Part shown: positions 28,417 to 37,795 of the stretch, piece by piece
How the letters are laid out: each line of letters opens with the position of its first letter
Position numbering within the stretch: position 1 is the first letter of the stretch
From: Massilia sp. METH4
GTDB taxonomy: Bacteria; Pseudomonadota; Gammaproteobacteria; Burkholderiales; Burkholderiaceae_D
Direction of reading: 5' to 3'
DNA length: 64,000 bases
Assembly: GCF_037094685.1 (NCBI RefSeq)
Contig: NZ_CP146614.1
Coordinates: forward strand, 4,340,001-4,404,000
Notes under the pieces: generated by a model
Databases searched by the model: none
Told to the model about the DNA's origin: nothing
What the model saw: the letters and a program-made list of their open reading frames with translations, nothing else
Translations under genes and position numbers: made by a program

Positions 28417-29439
28417 ATGGAAGAAACGTTCGGCGAGCGCCTGAAAGGCGTGCTGGAAGACCGGAAGATGATGATGAAGCAGGTGGCCGAGGCATTGAAG
28501 GTGTCTCCGGCGGCGGTGCACAAGTGGACGCGCGGCGGCGAGATCGAGCATGCGCGCCTGCTCGACCTGGCGCGCTTCCTGGGCGTGAACTGGCTGTGGC
28601 TGCGCTACGGGGAACAGGCCATCATGGAGCTTGAGGCGAGCATCGCGACCGACCCGCATATCCGCGAAGTGCGCAAGAAGCACCTGGCCGACATCATGGA
28701 GAGCGAGGCGCGCATGAAGCTGGCGCAGGAAGTATCGGGTGTGGTGAGCTGGGAGTGGAACGTGATGACGGACCACCTGCGTTACTCGTCCAACGACCGC
28801 GTGCTGTTCGGGCGGCACATCCGCAGCATGGAGGAATTCTGGTCCTGCGTGCACCCTGGCGACGTGGCGCGCCTGCGCGAGGCGCTGCGGCGCACCTTCG
28901 ATGCCAGCGAAATGCTGGAGTGGGAGTTCCGCGTGGTGCACGGCGAGACGGTGCGCTGGCTGTCGTCGCGCGCGACGCTGCTGCGCGACGGCGACGGGCG
29001 GCCGACCAAAATGATCGGCGTAAGCCTGGACGTGACCGAGCGCCGTCGCGCCGAGGCGGCGTTGCGCCAGAGCGAGGCGCTGCTGGCCAAGGCGCAGGAG
29101 ATCGCCCACCTCGGCGCGTGGTGGTGGAACATCCAGACCGACGACTGCATCTGGACCGACGAGGCCTACCGCATCTTCGGCTGGGCGCCGCAGGCGTTCA
29201 AGGTGACGATCGACCGCTACCTTGCTTCCATCGTCGAGGAAGACCGGCCGCGCGTGCAGGCGGCGCTGCGCGCCGCGATCGTCGACAACGCGCCGTACCG
29301 CGTGCAGTACCGCATCACCCTGCCGGACGGCAGCGAGCGCCACATCCACGAGGAAGGCGAGGTCGCGCTTGACGAGCACGGCAACGCCGTGACGATGGTC
29401 GGTGCCTCGCAGGACGTGACGGCGCAGCGAAAGGCCTAG
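28417..29439 (+). CDS. XRE-type HTH regulator with two PAS domains
   Basis: This 340-residue protein has an N-terminal Cro/C1-type helix-turn-helix (about 7-61; VAEALKVSPAAVHKWTRGG) and two PAS_3/PAC modules (about 105-210 and 228-335; WEWNVMTDHLRYS, VSLDVTERRRAEAALRQ, WWWNIQTDDCIWTDEAYRI, ASQDVTAQRKA). No kinase or GGDEF domain is present, so it looks like a one-component transcription factor whose PAS domains sense a ligand or redox state. It is divergent from betB, which suggests control of choline oxidation in place of BetI (inference). The architecture is unusual, as PAS_3 modules normally accompany kinases or cyclases. ATG 28417. Confidence 0.75.
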   Translation: MEETFGERLKGVLEDRKMMMKQVAEALKVSPAAVHKWTRGGEIEHARLLDLARFLGVNWLWLRYGEQAIMELEASIATDPHIREVRKKHLADIMESEARMKLAQEVSGVVSWEWNVMTDHLRYSSNDRVLFGRHIRSMEEFWSCVHPGDVARLREALRRTFDASEMLEWEFRVVHGETVRWLSSRATLLRDGDGRPTKMIGVSLDVTERRRAEAALRQSEALLAKAQEIAHLGAWWWNIQTDDCIWTDEAYRIFGWAPQAFKVTIDRYLASIVEEDRPRVQAALRAAIVDNAPYRVQYRITLPDGSERHIHEEGEVALDEHGNAVTMVGASQDVTAQRKA

Positions 29440-29448
29440 GCGCCCCAC

Positions 29449-30459
29449 CTACCACAGCACCGGCACCGCCGCGGCGGCCTTGCCGCTCGCTTCCTCGCGC
29501 ACCTGCGACGGCGTCTTGCCGTACTGGTTGCGGAAGCAGCGCGAAAAGTGCGAGTTGCTGAGGAAGCCGCATTGCAGCGCGATGTCGATGATCGAGCTGC
29601 GCGTGGACGTGAGCAGGTTCAGCGCATTGTTCAGCCGCAGCTCGAACGCGAAGGCGAGGGGGCTCATGCCCAGCTCCGCCTGGAATAGCCGCTCGAGGTG
29701 CCGCACGCTCACGTTCACGTGCTGCGCGATGAACTCGGTGGGCAGCGGGTCGGACAGGTGGCGCTCGATCAGCAGCATCGCCTTGCGCACGCGGATATCC
29801 TCCGTCGTGCGCGTAAACAGCGGCTGCGGCTGCGGCGTCTTCGCCGGCAGGGGCGCGTGCTCGATCATGATGCGCATGGCCTTCGCCGCGCGCGCCTTGT
29901 CGCAATGGCGCTCGACGAGATAGGCGGCCAGGTGCACGACGCTCGTGCCGCCGGCGCACGTGAGGCGGTCGCCGTCGTCGATGAACAGTTCGTCCGAACT
30001 CACTTGCAGGTCCGGGAATTCATTCGTGAAGTCCGCATGCACGTACCAGCTCACGCACGTGCGCCGGCCTTTCATCAGGCCGAGTCTCGCGATCGCGAAG
30101 CTGCCGGTGCAGATGCCGACGAGCGGCACCTTGTCGGCGGCGCGCTTGAGGTAATCGTTCATCGCCGGCGGCAGTTTCAGCGACGTGAGCAGGCCGCCGA
30201 CGACCACGATGTAATCGAACGTCGCCGGATCATCCAGGCCCGCGGTGGGCGTGACCTCCACGCCGCAACTGGCCTTGATGGGCCGCATGTCGTGGCTGAG
30301 GACACTCCAGGTGCAGTGGATGGGGCGGCTGCGGTCGCCGTCGTCGGCGGCCAGGCGCAGCGTGTCGATGAAGGCCGAAAACGCGAGCATCGTGAAGTTC
30401 GGCGCGAGGACGAAACCGACGGAAAGCCGGGGTTTCTTCAGGGGGATGGCATTCAACAA
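29449..30459 (-). CDS. GlxA-family AraC-type transcriptional regulator
   Basis: This 336-residue regulator has an N-terminal DJ-1/PfpI-like domain (about 10-185, with a Cys in VGICTGSFAIARLG) and a C-terminal AraC DNA-binding domain with two HTH motifs (FIAQHVNVSVRHLERLFQAE, IIDIALQCGFLSNSHFSRCF). Regulators of glycine betaine, sarcosine and carnitine use in Pseudomonas (GbdR, SouR, CdhR) share this layout. The TTG at 30459 is preferred because AAGGAG lies six bases upstream; a GTG at 30486 lacks such a site. It converges with the XRE-PAS gene. It is one of three GlxA paralogues in this island and lies upstream of the sox operon in the opposite direction. Confidence 0.85.
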   Translation of the reverse strand: MLNAIPLKKPRLSVGFVLAPNFTMLAFSAFIDTLRLAADDGDRSRPIHCTWSVLSHDMRPIKASCGVEVTPTAGLDDPATFDYIVVVGGLLTSLKLPPAMNDYLKRAADKVPLVGICTGSFAIARLGLMKGRRTCVSWYVHADFTNEFPDLQVSSDELFIDDGDRLTCAGGTSVVHLAAYLVERHCDKARAAKAMRIMIEHAPLPAKTPQPQPLFTRTTEDIRVRKAMLLIERHLSDPLPTEFIAQHVNVSVRHLERLFQAELGMSPLAFAFELRLNNALNLLTSTRSSIIDIALQCGFLSNSHFSRCFRNQYGKTPSQVREEASGKAAAAVPVLW

Positions 30460-30565
30460 GGCTGTCTCCTTCGCGCCCGTCGCCACCGACAGTCAGTGGC
30501 GGTACGGGCAATACTGGTGCGTGATATGAGCTGCACCTATTCTTAGCATTTCTTGTTCCTGCTCT

Positions 30566-30666
30566 GAGCGCCTGCCAAAGCCCCCATGGCTGCGTTGCAG
30601 CGTCTCGCCGTACTAAGGTACTGTCTTCGACGCTGCGCCTCGCCATGTGGGCTTTGTCAGGCGCTC
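30566..30666 (-). repeat. Palindromic interspersed repeat, copy 2
   Basis: This 101-bp element is in opposite orientation to the copy at 2532-2634. The arms GAGCGCCTGCCAAAGCCC (30566-30583) and GGGCTTTGTCAGGCGCTC (30649-30666) pair with one mismatch. The centre (GCGTC/GACGC stem and GTAC-N4-GTAC apex) is conserved. Two of the arm differences from copy 1 are paired A-T to G-C changes that keep the stem. It sits between the GlxA regulator and the soxB promoter region. Confidence 0.75.
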
Positions 30667-31076
30667 TTGTTTATTCGCACGCAATATACACGCGGCCGCG
30701 CCACGCAACAACTGCTTGCGGGCCGCGCGAAATGGCGCATTTCGTCAATGCCCCTTGGCGCCTCCTGTAGGCAAACGCGTACACGCCATCAGGAGTTGCG
30801 CTCGCGCGACATGCGCACGTTTTTGGTGCCGCGACGCTTCATCATCGGGCACGGCGCCCCGCGGCGCAAGGCTTTCCCGCTCAGCGGTGGCCGCATGTCG
30901 CGATAGGACAAGCGAACGTCCGCTTCAAGCAAACCGGCTCTCCCAGCAGGCCCCCGCGTGGCCGCGCGTCCACACGATGTCGGAATCAGACAACTCCCCG
31001 TCTTATCCGATCAATTTGCATTTCGTAACGGTCCCAATAATGGAACCCACATCACCCCCACTTGCGAAAGCCCGAT
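30667..31076. other. soxB upstream region
   Basis: About 410 bp without a gene between the palindromic repeat and soxB. It holds the 11-bp inverted repeat described at 30805-30902. The sox/dgc operon promoter must lie here. Confidence 0.5.
30805..30902. promoter_or_regulatory. Widely spaced inverted repeat upstream of soxB
   Basis: CGCGACATGCG (30805-30815) and CGCATGTCGCG (30892-30902) are exact inverse complements of 11 bp, 76 bp apart, ending 174 bp before the soxB ATG. Two facing sites of this kind could bind a dimeric regulator with looping. A GlxA-type activator is the natural candidate (inference). Confidence 0.4.
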
Positions 31077-32333
31077 ATGCCACAGAAAAACTACTCATTG
31101 TGGAGCCTGCTCAAGCAGGGCTTCCAGCGCCAGGAAGGCTGGGACCAGGCCTGGCGCAGCCCGGAGCCGAAGGCCTCGTACGATGTGATCATCGTCGGCG
31201 CCGGCGGCCACGGCCTGGCCACCGCCTACTACCTGGCCAAGGAGCACGGCATCAAGAACATCGCCGTGATCGAGAAGGGCTACCTGGGTGGCGGTAACAC
31301 CGCCCGCAACACGACGATCGTGCGCTCCAACTACCTTTGGGATGAAGCCGCCATGCTGTACGAGCATTCGCTCAAGCTGTGGGAGGGGCTGTCGCAGGAG
31401 ATCAACTTCAACGTGATGTTCAGCCAGCGCGGCGTGTTCAACCTGGGCCACACGCTGCAGGACATGCGCGACATCGAGCGCCGCGTGAACGCCAACCTGA
31501 TGAACGACATCGATGCGCAGGTGCTCACCGCCGCCGAGGTGAAGGAGCATATCCCGATGATCGACGCCAGCCCGAATGCGCGCTATCCGATCATGGGTGC
31601 CAGCTACCAGCCGCGCGCCGGCGTGGCCCGGCACGACGCGGTGGCCTGGGGCTTCGCCCGTGCGGCGAGCAACCTGGGTGTGGACATCATCGAGCAGTGC
31701 GAGGTGACCGGCATGCTGATCGAGGGCGGCCGTATCCGCGGCGTGGAAACCTCGCGCGGCACGATTCGCGCCGACCGCGTCGGCTGCGTGGCCTCCGGCC
31801 ATTCGAGCACGCTGGCGAAGATGGCCGGCATCCGCCTGCCGCTGGAAAGCCATCCGCTGCAGGCCTTCGTGTCCGAATCGCTCAAACCCGTGCTGCACAC
31901 GGTGGTGATGTCGAACGCGGTGCACGGCTACGTAAGCCAGTCGGACAAGGGCGAGCTCGTGATCGGCGCCGGCATCGACAGCTACCTGAGCTACGCGCAG
32001 CGCGGCAGCCCGCACATCATCGAGCACACGGCCGCCGCCATCATCGAGCTGTTCCCGATGTTCTCGCGGGTGCGCATGAACCGCCAGTGGGGCGGGATCG
32101 TCGACGTGTCGCCGGACGCCTGCCCGATCATCAGCAAGACCAAGATCAAGGGCCTGTACTTCAACTGCGGCTGGGGCACCGGCGGCTTCAAGGCCACCCC
32201 GGGCTCGGGCAACGTGTTCGCCCACACCATCGCCAACGACCATGCCCACCCGCTCAACGAAGCCTTTGCGCTGGACCGCTTCCACAGCGGCCATCTGATC
32301 GACGAACACGGTGCCGCAGGCGTCGCCCACTGA
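31077..32333 (+). CDS. soxB: Sarcosine oxidase, beta subunit
   Basis: This 418-residue flavoprotein is the catalytic subunit of heterotetrameric sarcosine oxidase, which oxidatively demethylates sarcosine to glycine and gives 5,10-methylene-tetrahydrofolate or formaldehyde plus H2O2. The FAD-binding fold is [18 protein letters not shown]. The segment [16 protein letters not shown] is diagnostic. His186 in [10 protein letters not shown] fits the residue that carries covalent FMN in this family. The C-terminal substrate-domain motif is [13 protein letters not shown]. The ATG at 31077 was chosen. It heads a long plus-strand operon (soxBDAG, sdaA, glyA, dgcAB, etfAB). Confidence 0.93.
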   Translation: MPQKNYSLWSLLKQGFQRQEGWDQAWRSPEPKASYDVIIVGAGGHGLATAYYLAKEHGIKNIAVIEKGYLGGGNTARNTTIVRSNYLWDEAAMLYEHSLKLWEGLSQEINFNVMFSQRGVFNLGHTLQDMRDIERRVNANLMNDIDAQVLTAAEVKEHIPMIDASPNARYPIMGASYQPRAGVARHDAVAWGFARAASNLGVDIIEQCEVTGMLIEGGRIRGVETSRGTIRADRVGCVASGHSSTLAKMAGIRLPLESHPLQAFVSESLKPVLHTVVMSNAVHGYVSQSDKGELVIGAGIDSYLSYAQRGSPHIIEHTAAAIIELFPMFSRVRMNRQWGGIVDVSPDACPIISKTKIKGLYFNCGWGTGGFKATPGSGNVFAHTIANDHAHPLNEAFALDRFHSGHLIDEHGAAGVAH

Positions 32334-32346
32334 CGGAGGAACGAAT

Positions 32347-32640
32347 ATGTTGAAGTTTCATTGCCCGCACTGCAACGAGGTGCGCGAAGAAGAAGAGTTC
32401 AGCTATGCCGGCGAAGCATACATCGCGCGCCCGGCCGCGCCGGACGGGGTGAGCGACGAGGAATGGGGCGACTACCTGTTCATGCGCAAGAACAGCAAGG
32501 GCTGGCACTGGGAGCAATGGCTGCATTCGGCCTCCTGCCGCAAGGTCGTTGCCGTCAAGCGCCACACCTACACCCATGAAATCGCCGGCTGCTGGACGCT
32601 GGCCGAAGGAAAACGGATCTACCTGGAGGAACAAGCGTGA
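32347..32640 (+). CDS. soxD: Sarcosine oxidase, delta subunit
   Basis: This 97-residue zinc-binding subunit has Cys6 and Cys9 in FHCPHCNEVR and a later His/Cys-containing segment (HSASCRKVVAVKRH), which supply the usual metal site. It stabilises the sarcosine oxidase heterotetramer rather than catalysing the reaction. ATG 32347 is preceded by GGAGGAACGAAT. The stop overlaps the GTG start of soxA by four bases, implying coupled translation. Confidence 0.93.
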   Translation: MLKFHCPHCNEVREEEEFSYAGEAYIARPAAPDGVSDEEWGDYLFMRKNSKGWHWEQWLHSASCRKVVAVKRHTYTHEIAGCWTLAEGKRIYLEEQA

Positions 32641-35600
32641 GCTCCCATCGTGTCAACCGCCAAGGCGCGCGCATCGACCGCGACCAGCGCATTTCCTTCT
32701 CCTTCGACGGCGAGTCCTACCAGGGCTTCGCCGGCGACACCCTGGCCTCGGCCCTGCTGGCCAACGGCGTGCGCATGATCGGTCGCAGCTTCAAGTACGG
32801 CCGGCCGCGCGGCATCATCGGCCACGGCGCAGAGGAACCGAATGCGCTGATCCAGCTCGAGCGCGGCGCCGGCACCGTGCCGAACCTGAAGGCCACGCAG
32901 GTCGAGCTGTACCAGGGCATGAAAGCCTTTTCCACCACGGGCTGGCCGTCGCTGAACGTGGACGTGAAGAGCATCATGGGCCGCGCCGCCCGCTTCATGC
33001 CGGCCGGCTTCTACTACAAGACCTTCATGGCGCCGGCCAAGATGTGGCCGCTGTACGAGGACGTGATCCGCCGCGCCGCCGGCTACGGCCGCACGCCCGT
33101 CGAGCCGGACCCCGAGTACTACGACCACCTGCACCACCATCCGGACGTGCTGGTGATCGGCGGCGGCGCCTGCGGCATCTGGGCCGCGCTGGTCGCCGCC
33201 CGCGCCGGCCTGCGCGTGATGCTGGTCGACGAACAGGCCGAGATGGGCGGCTGGCTGCTGTCCGACCATAACGCCGTGCTGGACAAGCATGCACCCGCCA
33301 GCTGGCTGCGCCGCTGCCTGGCCGAGCTGGACTCGCTGCCGAACGTGACGCGCCTGCCGCGCACCACGGCGTTCGCCATGCATGACGCCAACCTCGTGCA
33401 GGCCGTGGAACTGATGCAGGATCACATCGCGCCGTCGCGGCGCGATGCGCAAATGCCGCGCCAGCGCATGCACAAGATCCGTGCCCGCCACGTGGTGCTG
33501 GCCACCGGCGCCATCGAACGTCCGCTGGTGTTCGGCAACAACGACCTGCCCGGCGTGATGACGGCGGCCGCCGGCCAGACTTACCTGAACCGCTACGCGG
33601 TGCGCGCTGGCGAGCGCGTGCTGGTGCTGACCAACAACGACTGCGCCTACGGCGCGGCGGTCGACCTGGCCTCGGCCGGTGCCCGTGTCACGCTGTGCGA
33701 TTCCCGTGCCGCCGGCGCCCTCGCGGCCTGCACCGAAGCGAGCAGGAAAGCCGGCGTCGAGATCCTGAACGGCTACGGCATCGCCCAGGCGAACGGCCGG
33801 CGCATCGTCAAGAGCGCGCAGCTGGTGCAGCTCGACGGGCAGCGCGACGCCGTGATCGGCAGCGGCCCGCGCGTCGATTGCGACCTGCTGCTGTCGTCGG
33901 GCGGCCTGTCGCCCAACGTGCACCTGTTCTGCCACAACGGCAGCCGCCCGGCGTGGGACGACAAGCGCCTGGCCTTCGTGGCCCCGGCGCTGGGCCGCCC
34001 CGGCATCGCCTGCGTGGGCGCCGTCGTCGGCGAATTCGACCTGCAGGCCGCGCTGGCGCAAACGACCAGGGCCGTCACCGCCATGTGCACCCAGCTCGAC
34101 CGCAAGGTGTCGACGCCGGCCCCGAAGGTCGCCGGCACCCGCCTGCCGGTCGAGAGTGCCCAGCCGCGCGCCATCTTCCGCGTGCCGGACGGCAAGCGCG
34201 AAGGACATGGCGCGAAGGCCTTCGTGGACTTCCAGAACGACGTGGCGGCATCGGACATCGAACTTGCCGTGCGCGAGAACTACCGTTCGATCGAGCATGT
34301 CAAGCGCTACACCGGCCTGGGCTTCGGTACCGACCAGGGCAAGCTGTCGAACGTAAACGGTTTTGCGATCGCCGCCCGCGCGCTGGGCAAGCCGATCGGC
34401 GAGGTGGGTACCACTACCTACCGCCCGGCCTACACGCCGGTCGCCTTCGGCGCGCTGGCCGGCTCGATGGTCGGCGACACGTTCGACCCGCGCCGCTATG
34501 CGCCGGCCCAGGAATCGCACGTCAAGCGCGGCGCGCTGTTCGAGACGGTGGGGCAGTGGATGCGCCCCTGGTATTTCCCGAAGCCGGGGGAGGACCTGCA
34601 CGCCGCCGTGAACCGCGAGGCGCTGGCCGCCCGCACCAGCGTGGCGATGATGGATGCGTCCACGCTGGGCAAGATCGATATCCGCGGCCCGGATGCGCGC
34701 GAATTCCTCAACCGCGTGTATTCGAACGCGTGGAGCCAGCTGGCGCCGGGCAAGTGCCGCTACGGCCTGATGCTGGACGAGAACGGCATGGTGATGGATG
34801 ACGGCGTGACCTCCTGCCTGGGCGACCAGCACTTCATGATGACCACCACCACCGGCGGCGCGGCGCGCGTGCTGACGTGGCTGGAGAAGTGGCTGCAGAC
34901 CGAGTGGCCGGAACTGAAGGTGTACCTGTCGTCCGTCACCGACCACTGGTCCACCTGTGCCGTGGTCGGCCCGAACAGCCGCAAGGTGCTGGAAAAGCTG
35001 TGCACCGACATCGACCTGTCGCCGGAAGCGTTCAAGTACATGGATTGCCGCGTCGGCACCGTGGCCGGCGTGCCGGCCCGCGTGTTCCGCATCAGCTTCT
35101 CCGGCGAACTCGCCTACGAGATCAACGTGGATGCCAGCTACGGCCACTACATGTGGGAAACCTTGATGGCGGCCGGGGCGGAATTCGACATCACGCCGTA
35201 CGGCACCGAAACGATGCACGTGCTGCGGGCCGAGAAGGGTTTCATCATCGTTGGCCAGGATACCGACGGTTCCGTGTCGCCGATCGACTTGGGCATGGGC
35301 TGGGCGGTGAGCATGAAGAAGCCGTTCAGCTTCCTCGGCAAGCGCTCGCTGGCCCGCGCCGACACGGCGCGCGGCGACCGCAAGCAGCTCGTCGGGCTGA
35401 TGACGGAAGACCCGAAGGTGGTGCTGGCCGAGGGCGCGCAGATCGTCGACGGCAGCGCGGATTCAAGCCGCCATTCCGCCCACGCCGGAAGCTTGGCGCG
35501 GCGCAGCGTCGGCCGCGTCACGTCGAGCTACCACAGCGCCTACCTGGGCCGCTCGATCGCCCTGGCGCTGATCGAAGGCGGCCTGGCGAAGGAGGGCGAG

Positions 35601-35693
35601 GTGTTCCACGCCTGGGATGGCGGCGCCATGACGGCCGCGAAGATCGTGTCACCCGTGTTCATTGATCCTGAAGGGAAGCGTCAACATGTCTAA
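32637..35693 (+). CDS. soxA: Sarcosine oxidase, alpha subunit
   Basis: This 1,018-residue subunit has an N-terminal ferredoxin-like domain (FDGESYQGFAGDTLASALLA), an NAD-binding Rossmann domain (VLVIGGGACGIWAALVAARA), and a C-terminal aminomethyltransferase (GCV_T) domain that binds tetrahydrofolate and takes up the methyl group. GCV_T signatures are KCRYGLMLDENGMVMDDGV and SFSGELAYEINVDASYG. It begins with GTG inside the soxD stop (GTGA) after a GGAGGAAC ribosome-binding site. It ends inside the soxG start region. Length and domain order are normal for the family. Confidence 0.93.
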   Translation: MSSHRVNRQGARIDRDQRISFSFDGESYQGFAGDTLASALLANGVRMIGRSFKYGRPRGIIGHGAEEPNALIQLERGAGTVPNLKATQVELYQGMKAFSTTGWPSLNVDVKSIMGRAARFMPAGFYYKTFMAPAKMWPLYEDVIRRAAGYGRTPVEPDPEYYDHLHHHPDVLVIGGGACGIWAALVAARAGLRVMLVDEQAEMGGWLLSDHNAVLDKHAPASWLRRCLAELDSLPNVTRLPRTTAFAMHDANLVQAVELMQDHIAPSRRDAQMPRQRMHKIRARHVVLATGAIERPLVFGNNDLPGVMTAAAGQTYLNRYAVRAGERVLVLTNNDCAYGAAVDLASAGARVTLCDSRAAGALAACTEASRKAGVEILNGYGIAQANGRRIVKSAQLVQLDGQRDAVIGSGPRVDCDLLLSSGGLSPNVHLFCHNGSRPAWDDKRLAFVAPALGRPGIACVGAVVGEFDLQAALAQTTRAVTAMCTQLDRKVSTPAPKVAGTRLPVESAQPRAIFRVPDGKREGHGAKAFVDFQNDVAASDIELAVRENYRSIEHVKRYTGLGFGTDQGKLSNVNGFAIAARALGKPIGEVGTTTYRPAYTPVAFGALAGSMVGDTFDPRRYAPAQESHVKRGALFETVGQWMRPWYFPKPGEDLHAAVNREALAARTSVAMMDASTLGKIDIRGPDAREFLNRVYSNAWSQLAPGKCRYGLMLDENGMVMDDGVTSCLGDQHFMMTTTTGGAARVLTWLEKWLQTEWPELKVYLSSVTDHWSTCAVVGPNSRKVLEKLCTDIDLSPEAFKYMDCRVGTVAGVPARVFRISFSGELAYEINVDASYGHYMWETLMAAGAEFDITPYGTETMHVLRAEKGFIIVGQDTDGSVSPIDLGMGWAVSMKKPFSFLGKRSLARADTARGDRKQLVGLMTEDPKVVLAEGAQIVDGSADSSRHSAHAGSLARRSVGRVTSSYHSAYLGRSIALALIEGGLAKEGEVFHAWDGGAMTAAKIVSPVFIDPEGKRQHV

Positions 35694-36381
35694 GTCCAAC
35701 CTGAAGCTGGCCGAGACCTTCGAGCCGCAGGCGCGCACCGGCGTCGCCTTCGCCCCCTACGCGCAGAGCCCGCTGCATGCCTTCGGCCTGTCGGCCCAGG
35801 CGCGGCGCCAGAACGGCGAGTGCGGCGTGTGGATGAACGAGCTGCCGCTGCTGGGCTACGTGATCCTGCGCGGCGACATTACCGACTCCACCTTCGCCAA
35901 TGCCGTGAAGGGCGCGCTGGGCGTTGCGCTGCCGCGCGTTCCCGGCACCGTGGTGCCGTTCACGCACGGCCTGGCCCTGTGGCAGGGGCCGGACGAATGG
36001 CTGCTCGTCTGCGAGCGCAATTCCCGGCAGGACTTCATCGCCGGCCTGGAAGCGGCCCTGCAAGGCTTTCACGCCCAGGTGGTGGACAACTCCGGCGGCC
36101 TGACGATGGTCTACCTGACCGGCGAGCACCAGGTCACGCTGCTGCGCCACGTGGGCGTGTACGACTTCGAGGCGATCGGGCCCGGCCAGGTCGTGAGTAC
36201 TGTGTGCCAGAAGGCCACGATCACCGTGTTCCGCAACGACGACAAGGGCCTCTTCCTCGTGTTCCGCCGCAGTTTCGCGGACTACGTATGGCGCCTGCTG
36301 TCGAAAGCGGCCCGCCCCTACGGCCTGGGCATCGTCGCCCTCGAACCGAAACCGACCCACCCGGTCCTGCGCCTGGTCTGA
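35686..36381 (+). CDS. soxG: Sarcosine oxidase, gamma subunit
   Basis: This 231-residue subunit has a GCV_T-like fold that pairs with the alpha subunit. Typical segments are CGVWMNELPLLGYVILRGD, LWQGPDEWLLVC and FRRSFADYVWRLLSKAARPYG. The ATG at 35686 overlaps the end of soxA by eight bases, with GAAGGGAAG upstream. It completes the soxBDAG set. Ten bases separate it from sdaA. Confidence 0.92.
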   Translation: MSKSNLKLAETFEPQARTGVAFAPYAQSPLHAFGLSAQARRQNGECGVWMNELPLLGYVILRGDITDSTFANAVKGALGVALPRVPGTVVPFTHGLALWQGPDEWLLVCERNSRQDFIAGLEAALQGFHAQVVDNSGGLTMVYLTGEHQVTLLRHVGVYDFEAIGPGQVVSTVCQKATITVFRNDDKGLFLVFRRSFADYVWRLLSKAARPYGLGIVALEPKPTHPVLRLV

Positions 36382-36390
36382 GGAGCACTC

Positions 36391-37767
36391 ATGCCATTTT
36401 CCATCTTCGACGTGTTCCGCATCGGCGTTGGCCCATCGAGCTCGCACACGGTGGGACCGATGCTGGCGGTGAACCGCTTCCTGCAGGCGCTGGCGCCGCA
36501 CATGGGCCGGGTGGCGCGCGTGCGCACCGACCTGTACGGTTCGCTGGCGCTGACGGGCATCGGCCACCGCACCGATTTCGCCGTCAAGCTGGGCCTGCTG
36601 GGCGAGGTGCCGCACCTCGTCGATCCGGCGTCGGCGCAGGGGCGCGTCGACCAGGTCAAGCGCGACGGCCGCCTGATGCTGAACCGCGAGCGCTCGATCC
36701 GCTTCGACGAGGAAACGGACCTGCTGCTGCACATGGGCGAGGTCCTGCCCCAGCACCCGAACGGCATGCGGCTCACGGCTTTCGACGAGGCGGGCGGGGT
36801 ACTGCTGGCGCGCGCGTACTTTTCCATCGGCGGCGGTGCCGTCAAGGATGAAGACGAGATCGCGGCCGGCGCCGACGGTGCGGTGCAGGACCACGATGAA
36901 CCTTGCCCGTTCACCAGCGCAGCCGAACTGCTGGCCTGGTGCGAGCGGCGCGACTGCACCATCGCCGACGTGGTGCTGCACAACGAGACGCGCTACCAGG
37001 ACCCGGCCACGACCCGCGCGCGGGTACTCGAGATCTGGCACGTGATGCGCAACTGCGTCGAGCGCGGCCTGGCTGCCGAGGGCGTGCTGCCCGGTGGCCT
37101 GAACCTGAAGCGCCGCGCACCGCGCCTGTACCGGCAAGCCATGCATGGCGCCGAAGGGAAGCTGCCCGTCGAATTCGCGTTCATGGACACGCTGAGCGCC
37201 TTCGCGATCGCCGTCAACGAGGAAAACGCGGCCGGCGGCCGGGTCGTCACGGCGCCCACCAACGGTTCGGCGGGCGTAATCCCGGCGGTGCTGAGCTACT
37301 ACACGCGTTCGCAGCCGCAGGCCGGGGACGAAGCCGTGCTGACCTTCCTGCTCACCGCCGCGGGGATCGGCATGCTCTACAAGCGCAACGCCTCGATCTC
37401 GGCGGCGGAAATGGGATGCCAGGGCGAGATCGGCGTGTCGGCCTCGATGGCCGCCGCGGGCCTGGCCGCCGTGATGGGCGGCACGCCCGAGCAGGTGGAG
37501 AACGCGGCCGAGATCGCGATGGAACATTTCCTCGGCATGACCTGCGACCCATTGAACGGCCTGGTGCAGGTGCCCTGCATCGAGCGCAACAGCATGGGCG
37601 CGATCAAGGCGGTGAACGCCGCGCGCATGGCACTGATGAGCGACGGCAGCCACCTCGTCTCGCTCGACCAGGTCATTGAAACGATGCGCCAGACCGGCGT
37701 CGATATGCAAGTGAACTACAAGGAAACCTCGCTCGGCGGCCTGGCCGTCAACGTGGTGAGTTGCTGA
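36391..37767 (+). CDS. sdaA: L-serine dehydratase (iron-sulfur, single chain)
   Basis: This 458-residue [4Fe-4S] L-serine deaminase converts serine to pyruvate and ammonia. The N-terminal beta domain starts [20 protein letters not shown]. The alpha domain contains the cluster cysteines in [23 protein letters not shown] and the C-terminal tail (VNVVSC), which inserts in the active site in this enzyme type. In this operon it drains serine made by GlyA from the glycine released by sarcosine oxidase. ATG 36391 follows GAGGAG. The next gene is glyA. Confidence 0.93.
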   Translation: MPFSIFDVFRIGVGPSSSHTVGPMLAVNRFLQALAPHMGRVARVRTDLYGSLALTGIGHRTDFAVKLGLLGEVPHLVDPASAQGRVDQVKRDGRLMLNRERSIRFDEETDLLLHMGEVLPQHPNGMRLTAFDEAGGVLLARAYFSIGGGAVKDEDEIAAGADGAVQDHDEPCPFTSAAELLAWCERRDCTIADVVLHNETRYQDPATTRARVLEIWHVMRNCVERGLAAEGVLPGGLNLKRRAPRLYRQAMHGAEGKLPVEFAFMDTLSAFAIAVNEENAAGGRVVTAPTNGSAGVIPAVLSYYTRSQPQAGDEAVLTFLLTAAGIGMLYKRNASISAAEMGCQGEIGVSASMAAAGLAAVMGGTPEQVENAAEIAMEHFLGMTCDPLNGLVQVPCIERNSMGAIKAVNAARMALMSDGSHLVSLDQVIETMRQTGVDMQVNYKETSLGGLAVNVVSC

Positions 37768-37795
37768 CTTATTTGAACCCGATACCGGAGAACCC

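Noticed and set aside
30460..30486. GTG at 30486 as start of the GlxA regulator
   Set aside because: It has no ribosome-binding site, while the TTG at 30459 follows AAGGAG at six bases.
37768..37795. Glycine riboswitch in front of glyA or sdaA
   Set aside because: The gaps before sdaA and glyA are only 9 and 28 bp, too short for a riboswitch, and no matching structure is seen before soxB.
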